Assembly (NCBI GenBank): GCA_020051025.1
Contig: JAGVJS010000090.1
Coordinates: 1 to 7,193 of the forward strand
Length of the DNA: 7,193 nucleotides
Direction: 5' to 3'
DNA from: Sphingobium sp.
GTDB taxonomy: Bacteria; Pseudomonadota; Alphaproteobacteria; Sphingomonadales; Sphingomonadaceae
In this document: positions 5,298 to 7,193 of the stretch, piece by piece
Layout of the letters: each line of letters starts with the position of its first letter
Numbering within the stretch: position 1 is the stretch's first letter
The notes under the pieces: model-generated
Databases searched by the model: none
What the model was told of the DNA's origin: nothing
What the model saw: only the letters and a program-made list of their open reading frames with translations
Program-made: the position numbers and the translations under genes

Positions 5298-5315
5298 CCG
5301 TATCTTTCTGTACGG
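5298..5315. promoter_or_regulatory. Dyad at the adh promoter, possible operator
   Basis: CCGTA (5298-5302) and TACGG (5311-5315) form an inverted repeat around the 8-base spacer TCTTTCTG. It lies just downstream of the predicted transcription start of the minus-strand alcohol dehydrogenase gene and 45-62 bases before its ATG, where a repressor would block transcription. The GTAT-N6-GTAC form recalls sites bound by HxlR-type redox or aldehyde regulators, but this is a guess and no such regulator gene lies in the window. Confidence 0.35.
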
Positions 5316-5322
5316 TGCGGTA

Positions 5323-5351
5323 TAGATAGGAAGGATGCAGGCGCTCCGCAA
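5323..5351 (-). promoter_or_regulatory. Predicted promoter of the alcohol dehydrogenase gene
   Basis: On the minus strand TTGCGG (5351-5346) is followed after 17 bases by TATCTA (5328-5323). The predicted start near 5316 gives a leader of about 63 bases that includes the dyad at 5298-5315 and the AAAGGGA ribosome binding site. The hexamers are acceptable but not consensus. Confidence 0.4.
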
Positions 5352-5360
5352 GCGTGCCCA

Positions 5361-5388
5361 TTGCCAAAACAGCGTCCCGCGCTATCTC
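5361..5388 (+). promoter_or_regulatory. Predicted uvrC promoter, leaderless geometry
   Basis: TTGCCA (5361-5366), one base from the -35 consensus, is followed after 16 bases by TATCTC (5383-5388). Seven bases later comes the A of the uvrC ATG (5396), exactly where transcription should begin. No Shine-Dalgarno sequence precedes that ATG (GCGCTATCTCTGCGTCC), so both signals agree with a leaderless mRNA. Confidence 0.45.
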
Positions 5389-5395
5389 TGCGTCC

Positions 5396-7193
5396 ATGTC
5401 CGGCCCCCAATCCCCCGACCGTTTCAACGAAGACAAGGCAAGCTTCACCATCACCGGCAGCCAGCCGGATATCGACACCGGCGTGGAGGCGATCCGCACG
5501 GTGCTCAAGACGCTGCCGATCCGCCCCGGCGTCTACCGCATGCATGATGCGCGCGGCGACGTCCTCTATGTGGGTAAGGCGCGCGCGCTGAAAAACCGCG
5601 TCGCCAACTATACTCAGGTCGATCGCCTGCCCAAACGGCTGCAACGCATGGTCGCCCAGACCCGCAGCATGACGATCGTGACCACCAACAGCGAAGCCGA
5701 AGCGCTGTTGCTGGAGGCGCAACTGATCAAGCGCTATCGCCCGCCCTATAATGTCCTGCTGCGTGACGACAAAAGCTTCCCCTTCATCCTGCTGCGCGAC
5801 GACCACGCCTTTCCCCGCGTCCAGAAACATCGCGGTGCGCGCAAATATAAGGGCCGCTATTATGGCCCCTTCGCCAGCGCCGGATCGGTGACGCGGACCA
5901 TCAACGCGCTACAAAAATTGTTCCTCCTGCGCAGTTGCACTGACAGCTTCTTCGCCAACCGCTCGCGCCCCTGCCTCCTCTATCAAATCAAGCGCTGCTC
6001 GGCGCCCTGCGTCGATCGCATCGATACGGACGGCTATGCCGAACTGGTCAGGGATGCGCAGGACTTCCTCGGCGGCAAATCGACCGCCGTGCAGAAGAAG
6101 CTGGGCGCATCCATGCAGGCGGCGTCGGACGCGATGGATTTCGAGCAGGCCGCCGTGATCCGCGACCGGCTCAAGGCGCTGACCTTCATTCAGGGGTCGC
6201 AGGCGATCAATGCCGAAGGGCTGGGCGACGCCGATATTTTTGCGCTGGCGGAAAAGGGCGGGGCAATGTGCATCCAGGCCTTCTTCATCCGTGGCGGGCA
6301 AAATTGGGGCCATCGCAGCTTCTTCCCGGTCCATACGGCCGACGTCGCGACGGAGGAGGTGTTGGAAAGCTTCATGGCGCAATTTTACGAGGAAGTGCCG
6401 CCGCCGCGCCTCATCCTGACTGATCGCGAACCGGCCGAATGCGAATTGATGGCGCTGGCGCTGGCCGAGCGGGCGGGGGGCAAGGTGCGCATCGAAGTCC
6501 CGCAGCGCGGCGACCGTACCCGCCTCATCAAACAGGCGCAGCGTAACGCGGTGGAGGCGCTCGACCGCCGCCTCGCCGAAACCACCAGCCAGGGCCGGAT
6601 CATGGACGACATGGTCGAGGCGTTCGGGCTGGAGGGCGTGCCCGACCGCATCGAAATCTACGACAACAGCCATATTCAGGGTGCGCACGCGCTGGGCGCG
6701 ATGGTCGTCGCCGGACCGGAGGGTTTCCGCAAAAACGCCTATCGCAAGTTCAACATGAAAGACCCGGCGATCAGCAACGACGATTTCGCGATGATGCGCG
6801 AAATGTTCGAACGCCGTTTCGGACGCGCGCAAAAGGAAGACCCGGATCGCGACAGCGGCGAATGGCCGGACCTTGTCCTGATCGACGGCGGCAAGGGGCA
6901 GCTATCGGCGGCGCGCACGATGCTGGAGGAAATGGGCATAGAGGATGTGACCATGATCGGCGTTGCCAAGGGGCCACATCATGGCCGCGATGGCCGCGAA
7001 GTCTTCCACCTGATGGACGGCCGCGAAATCACCTTCCCGATCAACCATCCGGTCCTCTTCTACTTGCAAAGGCTCCGCGACGAAGCTCACCGCTTCGCCA
7101 TCGGCGCGCACCGGGCCAAGCGCAGCAAAGCGATCACCGTCAGTTCGCTGGACGAAGTCCCCGGCATCGGTCCCGCCCGCAAGAAGGCGCTGC
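5396..7193 (+). CDS. uvrC: UvrABC excinuclease subunit C (3' end cut by window)
   Basis: UvrC makes both incisions around a DNA lesion after UvrA/UvrB recognition in nucleotide excision repair. The window holds 599 codons; perhaps a few dozen more are missing at the C-terminus. In order: a GIY-YIG nuclease domain for the 3' cut (GVY 45-47, YVG 58-60, R68, E107 in LLEAQLIKRYRPPYN); four cysteines C181, C193, C201, C205 with the same 12-8-4 spacing as the [4Fe-4S] ligands of E. coli UvrC; a UVR motif that binds UvrB (about 231-266); the RNase H-like domain for the 5' cut (D423 in IEIYDNSH, D497 in DLVLIDGGKGQL, H565 in RDEAHRFA); and the beginning of the helix-hairpin-helix (DEVPGIGPARKKAL). 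It has about 30 extra residues before the GIY-YIG domain. A GTG at 5354 is in frame but has no ribosome binding site; a stop at 5327 closes the frame further upstream. The large minus-strand open frame at 5909-6832 is its shadow. Confidence 0.97.
   Translation, partial: MSGPQSPDRFNEDKASFTITGSQPDIDTGVEAIRTVLKTLPIRPGVYRMHDARGDVLYVGKARALKNRVANYTQVDRLPKRLQRMVAQTRSMTIVTTNSEAEALLLEAQLIKRYRPPYNVLLRDDKSFPFILLRDDHAFPRVQKHRGARKYKGRYYGPFASAGSVTRTINALQKLFLLRSCTDSFFANRSRPCLLYQIKRCSAPCVDRIDTDGYAELVRDAQDFLGGKSTAVQKKLGASMQAASDAMDFEQAAVIRDRLKALTFIQGSQAINAEGLGDADIFALAEKGGAMCIQAFFIRGGQNWGHRSFFPVHTADVATEEVLESFMAQFYEEVPPPRLILTDREPAECELMALALAERAGGKVRIEVPQRGDRTRLIKQAQRNAVEALDRRLAETTSQGRIMDDMVEAFGLEGVPDRIEIYDNSHIQGAHALGAMVVAGPEGFRKNAYRKFNMKDPAISNDDFAMMREMFERRFGRAQKEDPDRDSGEWPDLVLIDGGKGQLSAARTMLEEMGIEDVTMIGVAKGPHHGRDGREVFHLMDGREITFPINHPVLFYLQRLRDEAHRFAIGAHRAKRSKAITVSSLDEVPGIGPARKKAL

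Noticed and set aside
5909..6832. Long minus-strand open frame of 307 codons
   Set aside because: It lies wholly within uvrC, whose plus-strand protein has all the expected catalytic motifs. Its Arg/His/Ala-rich translation is typical of an antisense shadow in high-GC DNA.
1..7193. CRISPR arrays, tRNA or rRNA genes, insertion sequences, prophage or defence genes
   Set aside because: No regularly spaced repeats, no tRNA-like cloverleaf, no transposase or phage-type proteins were seen on either strand.

Overview
The window looks like a chromosomal segment of an alphaproteobacterium, most probably a sphingomonad (Sphingobium/Sphingomonas type). The evidence is high GC with GC-rich third codon positions, an F0-only ATP synthase operon (atpI-atpB-atpE-atpF'-atpF) with the duplicated b/b' stators of alphaproteobacteria and no F1 genes, and an alphaproteobacterial-style REP element. 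This taxonomic call is inference from gene content and style, not from a database match.

Layout. (1) 1-278: the 3' end of a YdbL/DUF1318 envelope gene, closed by a strong intrinsic terminator. (2) 281-960: a poorly conserved-looking stretch with slightly lower GC. It holds only a small predicted membrane protein (511-780), a frame-shifted fragment just upstream that may be its original N-terminus (416-538), and a pair of inverted REP-like palindromes (870-953). I see nothing supportable in 281-415 or 781-869. (3) 969-1319: a minus-strand ArsR-family repressor gene whose start codon lies at the edge of a 22-bp perfect palindrome, very likely its own operator. (4) 1372-4161: the atp F0 operon, from a TTGACA-type promoter through five genes to a bidirectional terminator. 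A long hairpin sits between atpE and atpF', and atpF' and atpF overlap. (5) 4201-5351: a minus-strand YahK-type zinc alcohol dehydrogenase (aldehyde reductase) with a candidate promoter and operator. (6) 5361-7193: uvrC on the plus strand, cut by the window end, apparently expressed from a promoter that fits a leaderless mRNA.

How the parts work together. The F0 genes encode the membrane proton channel: a-subunit, c-ring, b/b' peripheral stalk, and the AtpI assembly helper. The alcohol dehydrogenase and uvrC are divergent, unrelated housekeeping or stress genes that share a 142-bp intergenic region with back-to-back promoters. The ArsR regulator has no obvious target gene next to it.

I do not see a novel multi-gene system here; most of the window is ordinary core genome. 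The most interesting observations are regulatory: the palindrome over the arsR promoter and start codon, two genes (arsR and uvrC) whose promoter geometry predicts leaderless transcripts, the hairpin after atpE, the dyad at the adh promoter, and the His-rich N-terminal extension of subunit b.
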